Notes: a model not told the origin generated them from the sequence alone. Numbered from the stretch's first letter, positions 1 to 8,314 are shown. The stretch: DNA of 64,000 nucleotides from Acetobacteroides hydrogenigenes (GCF_004340205.1 NZ_SLWB01000004.1:62001-126000); one strand, 5' to 3'. A program made the numbers and translations.

Positions 1-458
1 GCCAGTCCAAAGGTAGAAGCCACCACAACGGCAAGCGCAATGCTGCCCACCACGTACTGAAACAGCGCCGCCTGAAGCACATCGAGCCCAATGTTGGAAA
101 GGGTAAACGCAATGGGCTTGCTCACGAATACGCCTCCAAAAATCACGCTGAAGTAAAGGATAAAGGGCGTCATGGGCGGTACGCTAAAGTAGCTTGCGGC
201 AATAACCAGCGGCTTGTTCAACCTAAGTACAAAAGCAGCCGCAACCGCAACAATGGTCTGGAATCCCCACAGGGGAACTATCGAAATGAATATCCCCACG
301 GCCACCGAAACGCTCTTGGTAAGATCGCTCTCGTTCGGATCGACAATAAGATTCTTGAACTTTACAAGGTGCTGCTTTAGCCTCTCTCTTCTCGATGTCT
401 TTAAAGACTCCCCGCTAGGCCCATTCGGATCGTTAGGTGTTACAATGTTGCTGCTCAT
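1..458 (-). CDS. DUF2062 family membrane protein, 3' end cut by the window edge
   Basis: Reading the minus strand from the ATG at 458 gives 152 open residues that run off the left edge. After a charged N-terminus (about 45 residues) comes a hydrophobic segment with VPLWGFQT, then LRLNKPL and the SVPPMTPF motif, and two further membrane segments (about 93-112 and 125-152). The pattern SxxPxWGFQT followed by an RLNKP and a PPxTP motif is what I know of DUF2062, a membrane domain found alone or fused to family 2 glycosyltransferases. Here no transferase precedes it, so it is a stand-alone form; its function is unknown. A TAnnTTTG box at 481-488 lies 22 nt before the start, supporting this ATG. 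Family call fairly sure, role not. Confidence 0.75.
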   Translation of the reverse strand, partial: MSSNIVTPNDPNGPSGESLKTSRRERLKQHLVKFKNLIVDPNESDLTKSVSVAVGIFISIVPLWGFQTIVAVAAAFVLRLNKPLVIAASYFSVPPMTPFILYFSVIFGGVFVSKPIAFTLSNIGLDVLQAALFQYVVGSIALAVVVASTFGL

Positions 459-480
459 CCAACCGCTACTATTTTAATGG

Positions 481-488
481 CAAAAGTA
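481..488 (-). promoter_or_regulatory. -7 box TACTTTTG of the DUF2062 gene
   Basis: The minus strand reads TACTTTTG, matching the Bacteroidota -7 consensus TAnnTTTG, 22 nt upstream of the ATG at 458. Seen directly; promoter activity is inferred. Confidence 0.55.
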
Positions 489-610
489 GCAAAAAAGAGC
501 CCCCTAATGATGAGGTTAAGGTTAACTTTCATATATCGAGAGGTAAAACGAACAAAGCTACTGCTACCAAGTTTTAGTGTATACATTAGGAAACTAAAAC
601 CATTAACAAA

Positions 611-1477
611 ATGAAAAAGATCTTACTTACCACTACCCTACTTATGCTACTGCTACCAGCCGTAGCAGCTACCGACACCACCGCCAAGGATAGCACCAAG
701 CGCGCTTGGAAGGTTACCGGCGAAAGCAGCCTCGGCTTCTCGCAAGTGGCGCTCAGCAACTGGAGCGCTGGGGGCGAGAGTTCCTACTCGCTCAACGCGC
801 TGGTAAACCTTAACGCCACCCGAACTTGGGGCCGAAACATCTGGCAGAACACGCTAAACATGGGCTACGGCATCCAACAAATGGAGCATCAGGGCACAAA
901 AAAGCTGAATGATCAGCTCATCATAAATACCCAGTACGGCTATCGAGCTTCTGGCAAGTGGTACTACACCGGAAGGCTTAACCTGCAAACGCAGCTTACC
1001 AAAGGGTACGACTACAACGTAACGCCCAAACAGTTTACCTCTACCTGGTTTGCGCCCGCCTACCTGCTAGCATCGGTAGGTATGGAGTACATCAACACCA
1101 GCAAAACGCTAAGCGTGCTTATATCGCCTGCTACGGCCAAGTATACCATTGTTGATAACGGCTACCTATCGAGTATCGGCGCATTTGGCGTGAAGGTCGG
1201 CGAACGGAGCCGATCGGAGTTTGGTGGTGCGGCAATTGCCAAGTACAAAAAGGCAGACATCATCAAAAACGTAAACCTAGAAACTAGCCTCAGCCTGTTC
1301 TCCAACTACGGGGATAAGCCCCAGAACATCGACATCAGCTGGCAGCTGCTCGCCTTTATGAAGATCAACAAGTTCCTTTCTACCTCCATCTCCACCCAGC
1401 TGCTCTACGACGATAACGTGGACGGGGAGGTGCAGCTAAAGGAGATTCTTACCGTTGGATTGGCCTACACCTTTTAG
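611..1477 (+). CDS. DUF3078 outer-membrane beta-barrel protein
   Basis: A 288-residue exported protein. Residues 1-20 form a signal peptide (MKKILLTT, hydrophobic core, cleavage near AVAA). The mature part opens with the DUF3078 hallmark: a Trp, then SLGFSQVALSNWSAGGES, followed by alternating aromatic/polar strands and a terminal YTF. The closing aromatic is the usual signal for outer-membrane barrel insertion. DUF3078 proteins are Bacteroidota-specific and of unknown function; a porin-like or structural role is only a guess. The gene is monocistronic as far as can be seen: the next gene has its own -7 box at 1512. Family assignment rests on the N-terminal motif and the barrel-like pattern. 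Confidence 0.82.
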   Translation: MKKILLTTTLLMLLLPAVAATDTTAKDSTKRAWKVTGESSLGFSQVALSNWSAGGESSYSLNALVNLNATRTWGRNIWQNTLNMGYGIQQMEHQGTKKLNDQLIINTQYGYRASGKWYYTGRLNLQTQLTKGYDYNVTPKQFTSTWFAPAYLLASVGMEYINTSKTLSVLISPATAKYTIVDNGYLSSIGAFGVKVGERSRSEFGGAAIAKYKKADIIKNVNLETSLSLFSNYGDKPQNIDISWQLLAFMKINKFLSTSISTQLLYDDNVDGEVQLKEILTVGLAYTF

Positions 1478-1511
1478 CGCTCTTTTGTGCTTATCCTGAT
1501 GCCAAAGATGG

Positions 1512-1519
1512 TATCTTTG
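1512..1519 (+). promoter_or_regulatory. -7 box TATCTTTG of the Dabb gene
   Basis: TATCTTTG lies 20 nt before the ATG at 1539, with a TTTTG at 1483-1487 in the rough position of the -33 element. Confidence 0.55.
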
Positions 1520-1538
1520 CGCCAAATACATACAATTT

Positions 1539-1844
1539 ATGGTAAAACACGTAGTTTGCTGGAAGCTAAAAGATGAGGCCGAAGGCAACACCAAGCAGCA
1601 AAATGCCCGTATCGCCAAAACAATGCTCGAAGATCTCCGTGAGGTGATCGATGAAATCCGAAGCATCCGAGTTGGCATCAACGCACCCGGAACGCCCGAG
1701 GGGAACTGGGACCTGATACTGGAGAGCGAATTCGCTACCCTCCGCGATCTGGAAGCCTACGCCATCCACCCCGAGCACCTTAAGGTGGTGGAGTTCATCA
1801 AGAAGATCAATGAGGGGCGTATCTGCGTGGACTACGCAATTTAG
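1539..1844 (+). CDS. Dabb family (stress-responsive A/B barrel) protein
   Basis: A 101-residue cytosolic protein beginning MVKHVVCWKLKDEAEG, the characteristic first strand of the dimeric alpha/beta-barrel Dabb fold (H-x-V-x-W/F-K-L). Later features also fit: a middle strand with DLILESEF and a C-terminal HPEHLKVVEFIKKI helix. Full length for the family (about 95-110 residues). Dabb proteins form dimeric ferredoxin-like barrels; roles range from stress proteins to polyketide cyclases, so no substrate can be named. Its own promoter box sits 20 nt upstream and a strong bidirectional terminator follows, so it is transcribed alone. A minus-strand ORF of 94 codons covers the same stretch and is taken as a shadow. 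Confidence 0.85.
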   Translation: MVKHVVCWKLKDEAEGNTKQQNARIAKTMLEDLREVIDEIRSIRVGINAPGTPEGNWDLILESEFATLRDLEAYAIHPEHLKVVEFIKKINEGRICVDYAI

Positions 1845-1880
1845 TATCACGACATCGAAGCAATACTCTACTGATACCAG

Positions 1881-1916
1881 AAGAGGCCGCTGCTCTACGC
1901 AGGGCCTCTTCCTTTT
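1881..1916. terminator. Bidirectional hairpin terminator
   Basis: Inverted repeat AAGAGGCC / GGCCTCTT with a 14-nt loop, followed by a T-rich tract, between the convergent Dabb and msrB genes. Confidence 0.75.
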
Positions 1917-1934
1917 ATTTATGGGGATCTACCG

Positions 1935-2408
1935 CTAGTTCTTATCCCCTTTCTCCTCTGGAATAAAGTTTAGCGAAACCGAGTTGACGCAGTGCCGCGT
2001 GTTGGTTGGGGTAAACCCTTCGCCCTCGAAGACGTGCCCCAGATGCCCACCGCAGCTGGCGCACGAGATCTCAACCCTGCGCCCATCGGGATCGGGGGTG
2101 CGCTTTACGGCTCCCCTAATCTCGCTGTCAAAAGCAGGCCACCCGCAGCCCGAGTTAAACTTGCTGTCCGATCGGTAGAGCGGCGCCTTGCACTGTCGGC
2201 ACACGTAAGTCCCCTTCTCAAAGTGATCGTCATACTTGCCGCTAAAGGGGCGTTCGGTTCCCTTCTTGACAAGCACGTATTCCTCCTCGCGCGTAAGCTT
2301 TTTGTACTCTATCTGCTTCATATTCTTCCGTTTTTCCAGTTTTGATGGTTGCGCCACGCCCACCAGTGCGATGGCCGTCAGCGCCACTAGTATAAGCCTC
2401 GTCCTCAT
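1935..2408 (-). CDS. msrB: Peptide-methionine (R)-S-oxide reductase MsrB, exported
   Basis: Reduces methionine-R-sulfoxide in proteins using a reducing partner. From the ATG at 2408 the product has 157 residues: a hydrophobic signal-like segment (MRTRLILVALTAIALVG) and a complete MsrB domain. Visible residues: zinc-binding CxxC pairs (C70/C73 in VCRQC; C116/C119 in CASCGGH), the SGCGWPAF loop with C88, and the catalytic cysteine C140 in RHCVNSVSL. The open frame extends to 2477, but the ATG at 2408 is preferred because it starts exactly at a signal peptide. Export suggests a role in repairing envelope proteins. It is a stand-alone MsrB, with no MsrA fusion. An internal Met (MKQIEYKKL) could give a cytosolic form. 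Confidence 0.92.
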   Translation of the reverse strand: MRTRLILVALTAIALVGVAQPSKLEKRKNMKQIEYKKLTREEEYVLVKKGTERPFSGKYDDHFEKGTYVCRQCKAPLYRSDSKFNSGCGWPAFDSEIRGAVKRTPDPDGRRVEISCASCGGHLGHVFEGEGFTPTNTRHCVNSVSLNFIPEEKGDKN

Positions 2409-2492
2409 GGCGATTTTTTTTACGGAACAAACAGCTAAAGGTTCAATAAGCTTTGCTAAGCGATGCCCGTTAACCAAGATTATGAGTGGAAT

Positions 2493-2843
2493 CTACTTTT
2501 TTGCCCGCTCAAGGATGAAGCGCTCCACGGCCTCCAGTTCCTCGGCGGGTAGCCCCTGCACCAGCTTCACCACGCCAACGGCGTTATCCTTACGGCGAAT
2601 GGACTGCAGGGCGTGATCGGCGATATCGTCCTCGGCCCTGCTGGGCGACCACTCCAGCACATCGTTGGGCGTACAGTTCAGGCGTAGGCAGATCTGCTCC
2701 AGGTCGTCCAGCGCCACTGAGGAGTTGCGGTTGTTGGCCACGTTAAACGCCTTAGCCCGCTTGAAGCCCAGCTTGAGCAGAAACGTGAAGGGCTTCATCC
2801 CGCCCTTCAGCAGCAGCACCCTCGATATATCCAGCTTTAGCAT
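2493..2843 (-). CDS. XRE (Cro/C1)-type helix-turn-helix regulator
   Basis: A 116-residue protein starting MLKLDISRVLLLKGG. Residues about 1-65 have the form of the small Bacteroidota HTH proteins: a first helix after the start, a GFKRAKAFNVANN recognition region, then LEQICLRLNCTPNDVLEW, the conserved end of this HTH class. The C-terminal 50 residues are helical and acidic (GLPAEELEAVERFILERAKK), possibly for dimerisation. It is a predicted DNA-binding regulator; the target is unknown. Its upstream region (2876-3085) is filled by a 21-bp tandem repeat array that begins only 33 nt before the start codon, so the array probably lies in or beside its promoter. No clear TAnnTTTG box is seen directly upstream. 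Confidence 0.8.
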   Translation of the reverse strand: MLKLDISRVLLLKGGMKPFTFLLKLGFKRAKAFNVANNRNSSVALDDLEQICLRLNCTPNDVLEWSPSRAEDDIADHALQSIRRKDNAVGVVKLVQGLPAEELEAVERFILERAKK

Positions 2844-2875
2844 AGTATAGTTTTTAAAGATTCGGCACCCACAAG

Positions 2876-3085
2876 TTACCGAATTTTAGCGAATAATTTC
2901 ACCAATTTCCGAATTCTTACCACATATTTTCGGCATATTACCATACGGGAATGGTAGTATACCACCTATTTTCGGTATATCACCGCAAATAAATAGTAAT
3001 ACACCACTTAATATTGGCTTATGCCCACTAAACTTCGGCAGCTTACCACTAATTACCGGTATATAATCACGAATTTTAAAACTGA
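2876..3085. repeat. Degenerate 21-bp tandem repeat array (10 units)
   Basis: Ten consecutive 21-bp units with no indel: starts at 2876, 2897, 2918, 2939, 2960, 2981, 3002, 3023, 3044 and 3065. The best units open with (T/C)ACCAC, carry a central ATTTTC or a variant, and end in GG(T/C)ATAT; compare 2918-2938, 2960-2980 and 3044-3064. Each unit divides into three 7-mers. The array is AT-rich and fills most of the gap between the VOC gene and the XRE gene. No gene is evident in it. Confidence 0.8.
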
Positions 3086-3207
3086 CACAATCAAATCATG
3101 GTATAATCATTTTTTACTAGGAGGGGAAAGCCTCCTGCAACCACCTTTTGCAGAGGTACGCCTTAGCGATGGCCTAGTATTACAGCAGTTTTTAGGAAGA
3201 TGGGTCT

Positions 3208-3597
3208 CTACCCCTCGTAGAGTTCGAGCGGCAGGTTGTCGGGATCAAAGAAAAAGGTGAAGCGGCGACCCGTATGCTCGTCGATGCGGATAGGCTCGGA
3301 GGTAACTCCATTGGCGGCAAGGTGTGCAACCGCCTCGTCTAGATTATCGACTTCGAAGGCAAGGTGACGAAGCCCTGCCGCCTCGGGGCGCGAAATGCGC
3401 TGCGGCGGATGGGGAAAAGAGAAGAGCTCGATGACGTACCGACCTCCAAGTAACAGGTCTAGCTTGTACGAGTCGCGCTCGAAGCGGTACGCCTCGCTCA
3501 TCACCTCAAACCCAAGGATTCGGGTGTAAAAGTCTTTCGACTTGGTGTAGTCGCTACATATAATGGCGATATGATGGACGGATTTAAGATGGAGCAT
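3208..3597 (-). CDS. VOC (glyoxalase I-like) family protein
   Basis: A 129-residue vicinal-oxygen-chelate protein from the ATG at 3597; the frame extends four codons further, but MLHLKSVHHIAIIC is the normal start. The fold is seen as two beta-alpha-beta-beta-beta halves: residues about 5-60 (HHIAIICSDY, FYTRILGF) and 75-129 (LRHLAFEVDNLDEA, FFFDPDNLPLELYEG). Candidate metal ligands are the His of HHIAI, the His of LRHLAFEV, a Glu in YVIELFSF and the Glu of PLELYEG. It resembles the short SMU508/YaeR-type glyoxalase-like group. Substrate unknown; lactoylglutathione lyase activity is not proven. It starts downstream of two hairpins that end the ABC-F unit, so it is probably a separate transcription unit. 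Confidence 0.85.
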   Translation of the reverse strand: MLHLKSVHHIAIICSDYTKSKDFYTRILGFEVMSEAYRFERDSYKLDLLLGGRYVIELFSFPHPPQRISRPEAAGLRHLAFEVDNLDEAVAHLAANGVTSEPIRIDEHTGRRFTFFFDPDNLPLELYEG

Positions 3598-3623
3598 AGG
3601 GGAATACATTTTGTCAATTTGCC

Positions 3624-3657
3624 TTCATTAGGGCGAAATATTTTTCGCCCTAATGAA
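3624..3657. terminator. Perfect 15-bp inverted repeat upstream of the VOC gene
   Basis: Arms 3624-3638 and 3643-3657 are perfectly complementary around a 4-nt loop; the core is GGGCGAAA / TTTCGCCC. It lies between the end of the ABC-F gene and the VOC start on the minus strand and could be a second terminator or a leader hairpin of the VOC mRNA. Confidence 0.6.
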
Positions 3658-3683
3658 TACGAACGATTTTTCGCCATAGTACA

Positions 3684-3705
3684 GGGGCGCAAAATTTTTC
3701 GCCCC
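3684..3705 (-). terminator. Hairpin directly after the ABC-F stop
   Basis: GGGGCG / CGCCCC arms around an AAAA/TTTT-rich centre, five nt after the ABC-F stop codon at 3711. It shares TTTTTCGCC with the hairpin at 3624-3657 and with a single copy at 3667-3675. Confidence 0.6.
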
Positions 3706-3710
3706 AACGA

Positions 3711-5657
3711 TTACCCCTTCAACCCCTCCAGCTCCTCGTGGGCAATTTCCCACTCGTACATCTTCTCTTCGATGGATTTTTTTAGGGCGTTGTACTTTTT
3801 GAATAGTTCGGGATCGGCAGGGTCGATATTGTGGGCCGATGGATTGGCGAACATCTCATCCATCTTGGCCACCTCACCTTCAAGGCGTTCTATCTCCTTC
3901 TCTATATTGGTAACTGTATTCTCGGCTTTACGAATTTGACGATCGAACTCCTTCTTTTCGAGGTACGACTGCTTGCCATCGGATACGCCTCCGGCGTTGG
4001 CTGAAGCTTGGGCGGGTGCGGCCTTACGCTCGAGCTCCTGTAGGCGCTCCATCTTACGCTTGGCAAGGAATTCTTGAATACCACCAAGGTGCTCCTTCAC
4101 CACCCCATCGCGGAACTCGTACACCTTCGATACAAGGCCATCGAGAAATTCGCGGTCGTGCGATACCACGAGCAGCGTACCGTCGTAGTCCATCAGCGCC
4201 TGCTTTAGGATGTCCTTCGAGCGCATGTCCATGTGGTTGGTGGGCTCGTCGAGGATCAAAAGGTTGTGCGGCTCAAGCATTAGGCGGGCCATTGCAAGGC
4301 GCGAGCGCTCGCCGCCCGAAAGCACCATCACCTTCTTGTCCACCTCCTCACCTCTGAAAAGGAATGCGCCAAGGATATCGCGCAAGCGGGTGCGGATATC
4401 GCCAACAGCTACATGCTCCAAGGTATCATACACGGTGATGTTGCCGTCCATGATGTCGGCCTCGTTTTGGGCAAAGTAGCCGATGTTGACGTTATGCCCC
4501 AGCTTATATTCGCCCTCGGTGTGCGGATGCTCGCCCATCAGGATTTTAGCGAAGGTCGATTTTCCCTCGCCGTTACGGCCAACAAGCGCCACTTTTTCGC
4601 CGCGCTCCACAACAATATTGGCACCGCTGAAGACGTGCTTCTCGCCAAAACTCTTGCCCAGCTCCTTGGACTCGATCACCACTTGTCCCGAGCGGGGTGC
4701 GGGCGGGAACTTAATATTTAGTCGGGAGTTATCCTCCTCATCAACTTCTATAATATCCAGTTTCTCGAGCTGTTTTATGCGGCTCTGCACCTGGTTGCTC
4801 TTGGTAGCCTTGTAGCGGAAGCGCTCGATGAAATCTTCGGTATCGGCAATCTGCTTCTGCTGATTGGTGTAAGCCGCCAGCTGCTGCTCGCGGCGCTCCT
4901 TGCGCAGCTCCACGTAGTGGCTGTAGGAAGTTTTATAGTCGTACACCTTGCCGAGCGATATCTCGATGGTGCGGTCTGTAACATTATCCAAGAAAACACG
5001 GTCGTGCGAGATTAGCACCAGCGCACCGGGGTAATCCTTAAGGTAAGTTTCTAGCCATTGGATAGATTCGATATCGAGGTGGTTGGTAGGCTCATCGAGC
5101 AGCAGCACTGAAGGGCGGCGTAGTAGCAGCTTAGCCAGCTCGATACGCATACGCCATCCACCGCTAAAGGTCGATGTTGGACGCTCGAACTCCTCGCGCT
5201 TGAAGCCTAAACCCAGTAGCGCCATCTCGGCTTCGCCATCCTGATTGCCACCTCCCAAGAGATGGTAATGTTCGTTGGCATCGGAAAGGCGGGCGCAAAG
5301 CTTAGCGTAATCGTCCGATTCGTAGTCGTCTCGCGAGCCGATTTCGGCGGTAAGGTCTTCAACTTCCTTTTCGAGCGCCTTTAAGTGCTCGAAGGCTGAT
5401 AACGTCTCCTCGAACACGCTTCGGGTATCGTGCACCTTCATCTGCTGGGGAAGATATCCTAGTGTAACCTCGCTGGGGATGGCCACCATACCACCATCGG
5501 GAACGCGCTCGCCCAAGATCACCTTAAGCAGGGTCGATTTACCAGCACCATTACGACCAACCAAGCCAATACGGTCGCGCTTGTTAATCATAAAGGAGAT
5601 GGAAGAGAAAAGGTCGGTTCCGCCAAACGAAACGGTTACGTTATTTATGGAAATCAT
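3711..5657 (-). CDS. ABC-F family ATPase (Uup/EttA-like translation factor)
   Basis: A 648-residue soluble protein with two ABC ATPase domains and no membrane segments, the layout of ABC-F proteins that act on the ribosome. Domain 1: Walker A GRNGAGKST (34-42), signature FSGGW (164-168), Walker B LLLDEPTNHLD (185-195). The inter-domain linker (about 236-325) is charged and helical, as in the P-site tRNA interaction motif. Domain 2: Walker A GRNGEGKST (360-368), signature LSGGE (446-450), Walker B LLILDEPTNHMD (466-477). The C-terminal 100 residues (SYLEKKEFDRQIRKAE onward) form a coiled coil, as in Uup. Length fits the housekeeping Uup/YheS class; antibiotic resistance is not implied. A -7 box lies at 5681-5688. 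Confidence 0.92.
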   Translation of the reverse strand: MISINNVTVSFGGTDLFSSISFMINKRDRIGLVGRNGAGKSTLLKVILGERVPDGGMVAIPSEVTLGYLPQQMKVHDTRSVFEETLSAFEHLKALEKEVEDLTAEIGSRDDYESDDYAKLCARLSDANEHYHLLGGGNQDGEAEMALLGLGFKREEFERPTSTFSGGWRMRIELAKLLLRRPSVLLLDEPTNHLDIESIQWLETYLKDYPGALVLISHDRVFLDNVTDRTIEISLGKVYDYKTSYSHYVELRKERREQQLAAYTNQQKQIADTEDFIERFRYKATKSNQVQSRIKQLEKLDIIEVDEEDNSRLNIKFPPAPRSGQVVIESKELGKSFGEKHVFSGANIVVERGEKVALVGRNGEGKSTFAKILMGEHPHTEGEYKLGHNVNIGYFAQNEADIMDGNITVYDTLEHVAVGDIRTRLRDILGAFLFRGEEVDKKVMVLSGGERSRLAMARLMLEPHNLLILDEPTNHMDMRSKDILKQALMDYDGTLLVVSHDREFLDGLVSKVYEFRDGVVKEHLGGIQEFLAKRKMERLQELERKAAPAQASANAGGVSDGKQSYLEKKEFDRQIRKAENTVTNIEKEIERLEGEVAKMDEMFANPSAHNIDPADPELFKKYNALKKSIEEKMYEWEIAHEELEGLKG

Positions 5658-5680
5658 TGCACACCAAAAATTATAAACTG

Positions 5681-5688
5681 CAAAAGTA
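5681..5688 (-). promoter_or_regulatory. -7 box TACTTTTG of the ABC-F gene
   Basis: The minus strand reads TACTTTTG 23 nt before the ATG at 5657. Confidence 0.55.
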
Positions 5689-5734
5689 TAAAAATTCTTC
5701 CTCTAACTGAGTTATCATACATTACATCATCGCC

Positions 5735-5742
5735 TATATTTG
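5735..5742 (+). promoter_or_regulatory. -7 box TATATTTG of the GH20 gene
   Basis: TATATTTG 35 nt before the ATG at 5778, matching TAnnTTTG. Confidence 0.55.
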
Positions 5743-5777
5743 TCAATCCATCAACACCATTTTATTAACCTTTACTT

Positions 5778-8171
5778 ATGAAAACTAAAAAGATGCTAGT
5801 ACTAACTCTGGCACTAAATACCTTTATCTCGTTTACCTTTGGAGCAACGCCTATAAAAGCTGATTCTGTGGCGATGGCTAATCTAAAGAATGTAGCTATA
5901 TCCATAAAAGAAGTGCCCAATATTGGTAGCAACTCTACTATTCCTATGCCAGCGGTTCCCAAAGGCTACACGGCAACCTTCATCAGTTCCGACTGCATAC
6001 CGGTAGTTTCCCGCAGCGGAAAGATCAACCCACCACTTGTAGATACCAAAGTGCACCTTTACTTTGTACTAAAGGATAGTGCTGGCAACAAATGTGATAT
6101 TCCTTCGATTCCGGTGATCATCCCCGGAATAAATAAAACATCAACCACAGCCAATGCAAAACCCTTTGTTGTACCAGCCCTGCGCGAATGGTTAGGCGGG
6201 ACAGGCCAGTTTACACCATCTAAAAGGATGGTTTTGGTGGTAGATCTTGCCCATAAGTTAGAACTCAGCCAAACAGCAGAAGCATTTGTTTCAGAATATA
6301 CCGCCATGTTTGGTAAAAAGATGACTGTTAAGTATGGATCTCCTAAAAAGGGGAGCATCTTTCTAACCTTAAGCAATGCTGACACTACCTTAGGGAAAGA
6401 GGGTTATACCCTTGATATCAACGATGCTATTATCATAAAAGCAAACACTAGCTTAGGTTGCTTCTGGGGGACACGCACCGTACTGCAGCTACTCGAGCAG
6501 TCGAGCAGCATTCCCAAAGGTATTGCACGAGACTACCCTAAGTACGAGCGTCGTGGTTTTATGCTCGATGTGGGACGTAAGTTCTTCACCATCGACTTCC
6601 TCCGCCAGTACGTGAAGTTTATGGCCTACTATAAGCTCAATGAGTTTCACATTCACCTCAACGATAACGGCTTTAAAAAGTTTTTTAGCAACAGTTGGGA
6701 TAGCACCTACTCCGCCTTCCGTCTTGAAAGTACAACCTTCCCCGGACTTGCTACAAAGGATGGTCATTATACCAAACAGGAGTTCATTGATCTTCAAAAG
6801 CTAGCCTCACAATATGGGGTTAATATCGTACCCGAAATAGATGCACCTGCGCATACTTTGGCTTTCGCTCACTACATGCCCGAAATTGGGAGCAAGCAAT
6901 TCGGCATGGATCACCTCGATTTGGATAATCCAAAAACTTACGAGTTCATGGACGCACTCTTCAAGGAATACCTGAGTGGGCCTAATCCTGTCTTCACCGG
7001 CAAGGAAGTACATATCGGTACTGATGAATACTCTAATAAAGTTGCAGAGAAGTTCCGCGCATTTACCGATCGCTACATTCGTTACGTAGAGTCGTTTGGC
7101 AAACGGGCAAGAGTTTGGGGCGCGCTTACCCATGCAAAGGGTACAACTCCTGTTAAATCGGAGAATGTGATTATGGATGCCTGGTACAATGGTTATGCAG
7201 ATCCTGCTGAAATGATAAACCTAGGCTACGATTTAATAAGTATCCCTGATGGTTTGGTTTACATAGTTCCTGCAGCAGGTTACTACTACGATTACCTCAA
7301 CGATGAATGGTTATTCAATAATTGGGAACCAATTCAAATCGGCAAAGAGGTATTCCCCTATGGCCATCCTCAAATTCTTGGAGGCAAATTCGCGGTATGG
7401 AACGATCACATGGGCAATGGCATCTCGGAGAAGGATGTGCACCATCGCGTACTAGCCTCGATGAAGGTGCTCGGACAAAAGATGTGGACAGGAAATAGCA
7501 ACGAAATTGAATTTAACACCTTCACCGATAAAGCAGAGCAGCTAAGTGAGGCTCCCGGTGTCAACATGGAAGGTAAGATAAAAGCGAAAGGTTATTTAGC
7601 TCTCAGCTACACCTTCGACAGCAAGCGCATCACCGACAAATCGGGTAATGGTAATAATGCCAAAGCCGGCAACGGTATTAAAGTAGTTAACGATGGAACA
7701 GAAAAATGTGTATCCATTAAGGGAGGCTCAACCATTAAGCTACCGATAACCGAGATTGGGTACGGATACACAGTATCCTTCAAGGTAAAACGAAGCGAGG
7801 CTGCTAGCGGAACCATCCTTTTCCAATCGCCCAACGCGATCTTATGGCTTAGTGAAGGAAAATCTGGCAAACTGGGTTTCTCGCGCGATGGCTATACCTA
7901 CACCTTTAGCTACACCGTTCCAGTAAACCAATGGAGCGCTATTGCCATTCAGGGCGACAGCAAGGGAACTACCCTTTTTGTTGATGGCAAACTTGTTGAG
8001 CGCCTTGAAGGGAAGAAGTTCGAGTTTAACGGAGGAATGGATAAGATGGCCTGCATCCAAACGCTGGTATTTCCCCTAGAAACCATCGGAGCAAAGCAAA
8101 ATAAGGAGACATTCCTTATCGGCGATCTTAAGGTATACAACAAAACGCTTAGCGTAGATGAGATGACCTGA
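5778..8171 (+). CDS. GH20 beta-N-acetylhexosaminidase with C-terminal LamG-like domain
   Basis: A 797-residue exported glycosidase predicted to remove terminal N-acetylhexosamines from glycans. It has an N-terminal signal peptide (MKTKKMLVLTLALNTFISFTFG), a Bacteroidota-specific N-terminal region (to about 135), a GH20b-type alpha/beta domain (about 140-245, ending in GCFWGTRTVLQLL), then the GH20 barrel (about 250-560) opening with YERRGFMLDVGRKFF. The catalytic Asp-Glu pair is D416/E417 in VHIGTDEY. Other barrel motifs are FHIHLNDNGF and VPEIDAPAHT. Residues about 610-797 form a LamG/concanavalin-like domain (LALSYTFDSKRITDKSGNGNNA, FVDGKLVERL), probably sugar-binding. The gene stands alone between its own promoter and a terminator, not in an obvious polysaccharide utilisation locus. 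Exact substrate not predictable. Confidence 0.9.
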   Translation: MKTKKMLVLTLALNTFISFTFGATPIKADSVAMANLKNVAISIKEVPNIGSNSTIPMPAVPKGYTATFISSDCIPVVSRSGKINPPLVDTKVHLYFVLKDSAGNKCDIPSIPVIIPGINKTSTTANAKPFVVPALREWLGGTGQFTPSKRMVLVVDLAHKLELSQTAEAFVSEYTAMFGKKMTVKYGSPKKGSIFLTLSNADTTLGKEGYTLDINDAIIIKANTSLGCFWGTRTVLQLLEQSSSIPKGIARDYPKYERRGFMLDVGRKFFTIDFLRQYVKFMAYYKLNEFHIHLNDNGFKKFFSNSWDSTYSAFRLESTTFPGLATKDGHYTKQEFIDLQKLASQYGVNIVPEIDAPAHTLAFAHYMPEIGSKQFGMDHLDLDNPKTYEFMDALFKEYLSGPNPVFTGKEVHIGTDEYSNKVAEKFRAFTDRYIRYVESFGKRARVWGALTHAKGTTPVKSENVIMDAWYNGYADPAEMINLGYDLISIPDGLVYIVPAAGYYYDYLNDEWLFNNWEPIQIGKEVFPYGHPQILGGKFAVWNDHMGNGISEKDVHHRVLASMKVLGQKMWTGNSNEIEFNTFTDKAEQLSEAPGVNMEGKIKAKGYLALSYTFDSKRITDKSGNGNNAKAGNGIKVVNDGTEKCVSIKGGSTIKLPITEIGYGYTVSFKVKRSEAASGTILFQSPNAILWLSEGKSGKLGFSRDGYTYTFSYTVPVNQWSAIAIQGDSKGTTLFVDGKLVERLEGKKFEFNGGMDKMACIQTLVFPLETIGAKQNKETFLIGDLKVYNKTLSVDEMT

Positions 8172-8180
8172 TAAAATAAA

Positions 8181-8213
8181 AAAGCGTGGGGCTGATGTTG
8201 CGCCACGCTTTTA
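8181..8213 (+). terminator. Terminator after the GH20 gene
   Basis: AAAGCGTGG / CCACGCTTT hairpin followed by TTATTTTT. Confidence 0.8.
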
Positions 8214-8286
8214 TTTTTCAATCCACAGTCCTATCAATCTTTAACTACATTCTGTAGCCCTACTTTCGGCATCGAACCTAAATACC

Positions 8287-8294
8287 TATCTTTG
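8287..8294 (+). promoter_or_regulatory. -7 box TATCTTTG of rlmD, overlapping an upstream GTG
   Basis: TATCTTTG with a TTT-containing -33-like element near 8264. Its last base is the first base of the in-frame GTG at 8294, so that GTG cannot be on the mRNA; the next in-frame GTG (8315) is 21 nt after the box, the same spacing as at other genes here. Confidence 0.6.
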
Positions 8295-8314
8295 TGCCCA
8301 CAAAAAAGATAACC

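Noticed and set aside
3711-5657. ABC-F gene as an antibiotic-resistance determinant
   Set aside because: Length, linker and C-terminal coiled coil fit housekeeping Uup-like proteins; nothing points to a resistance subfamily.
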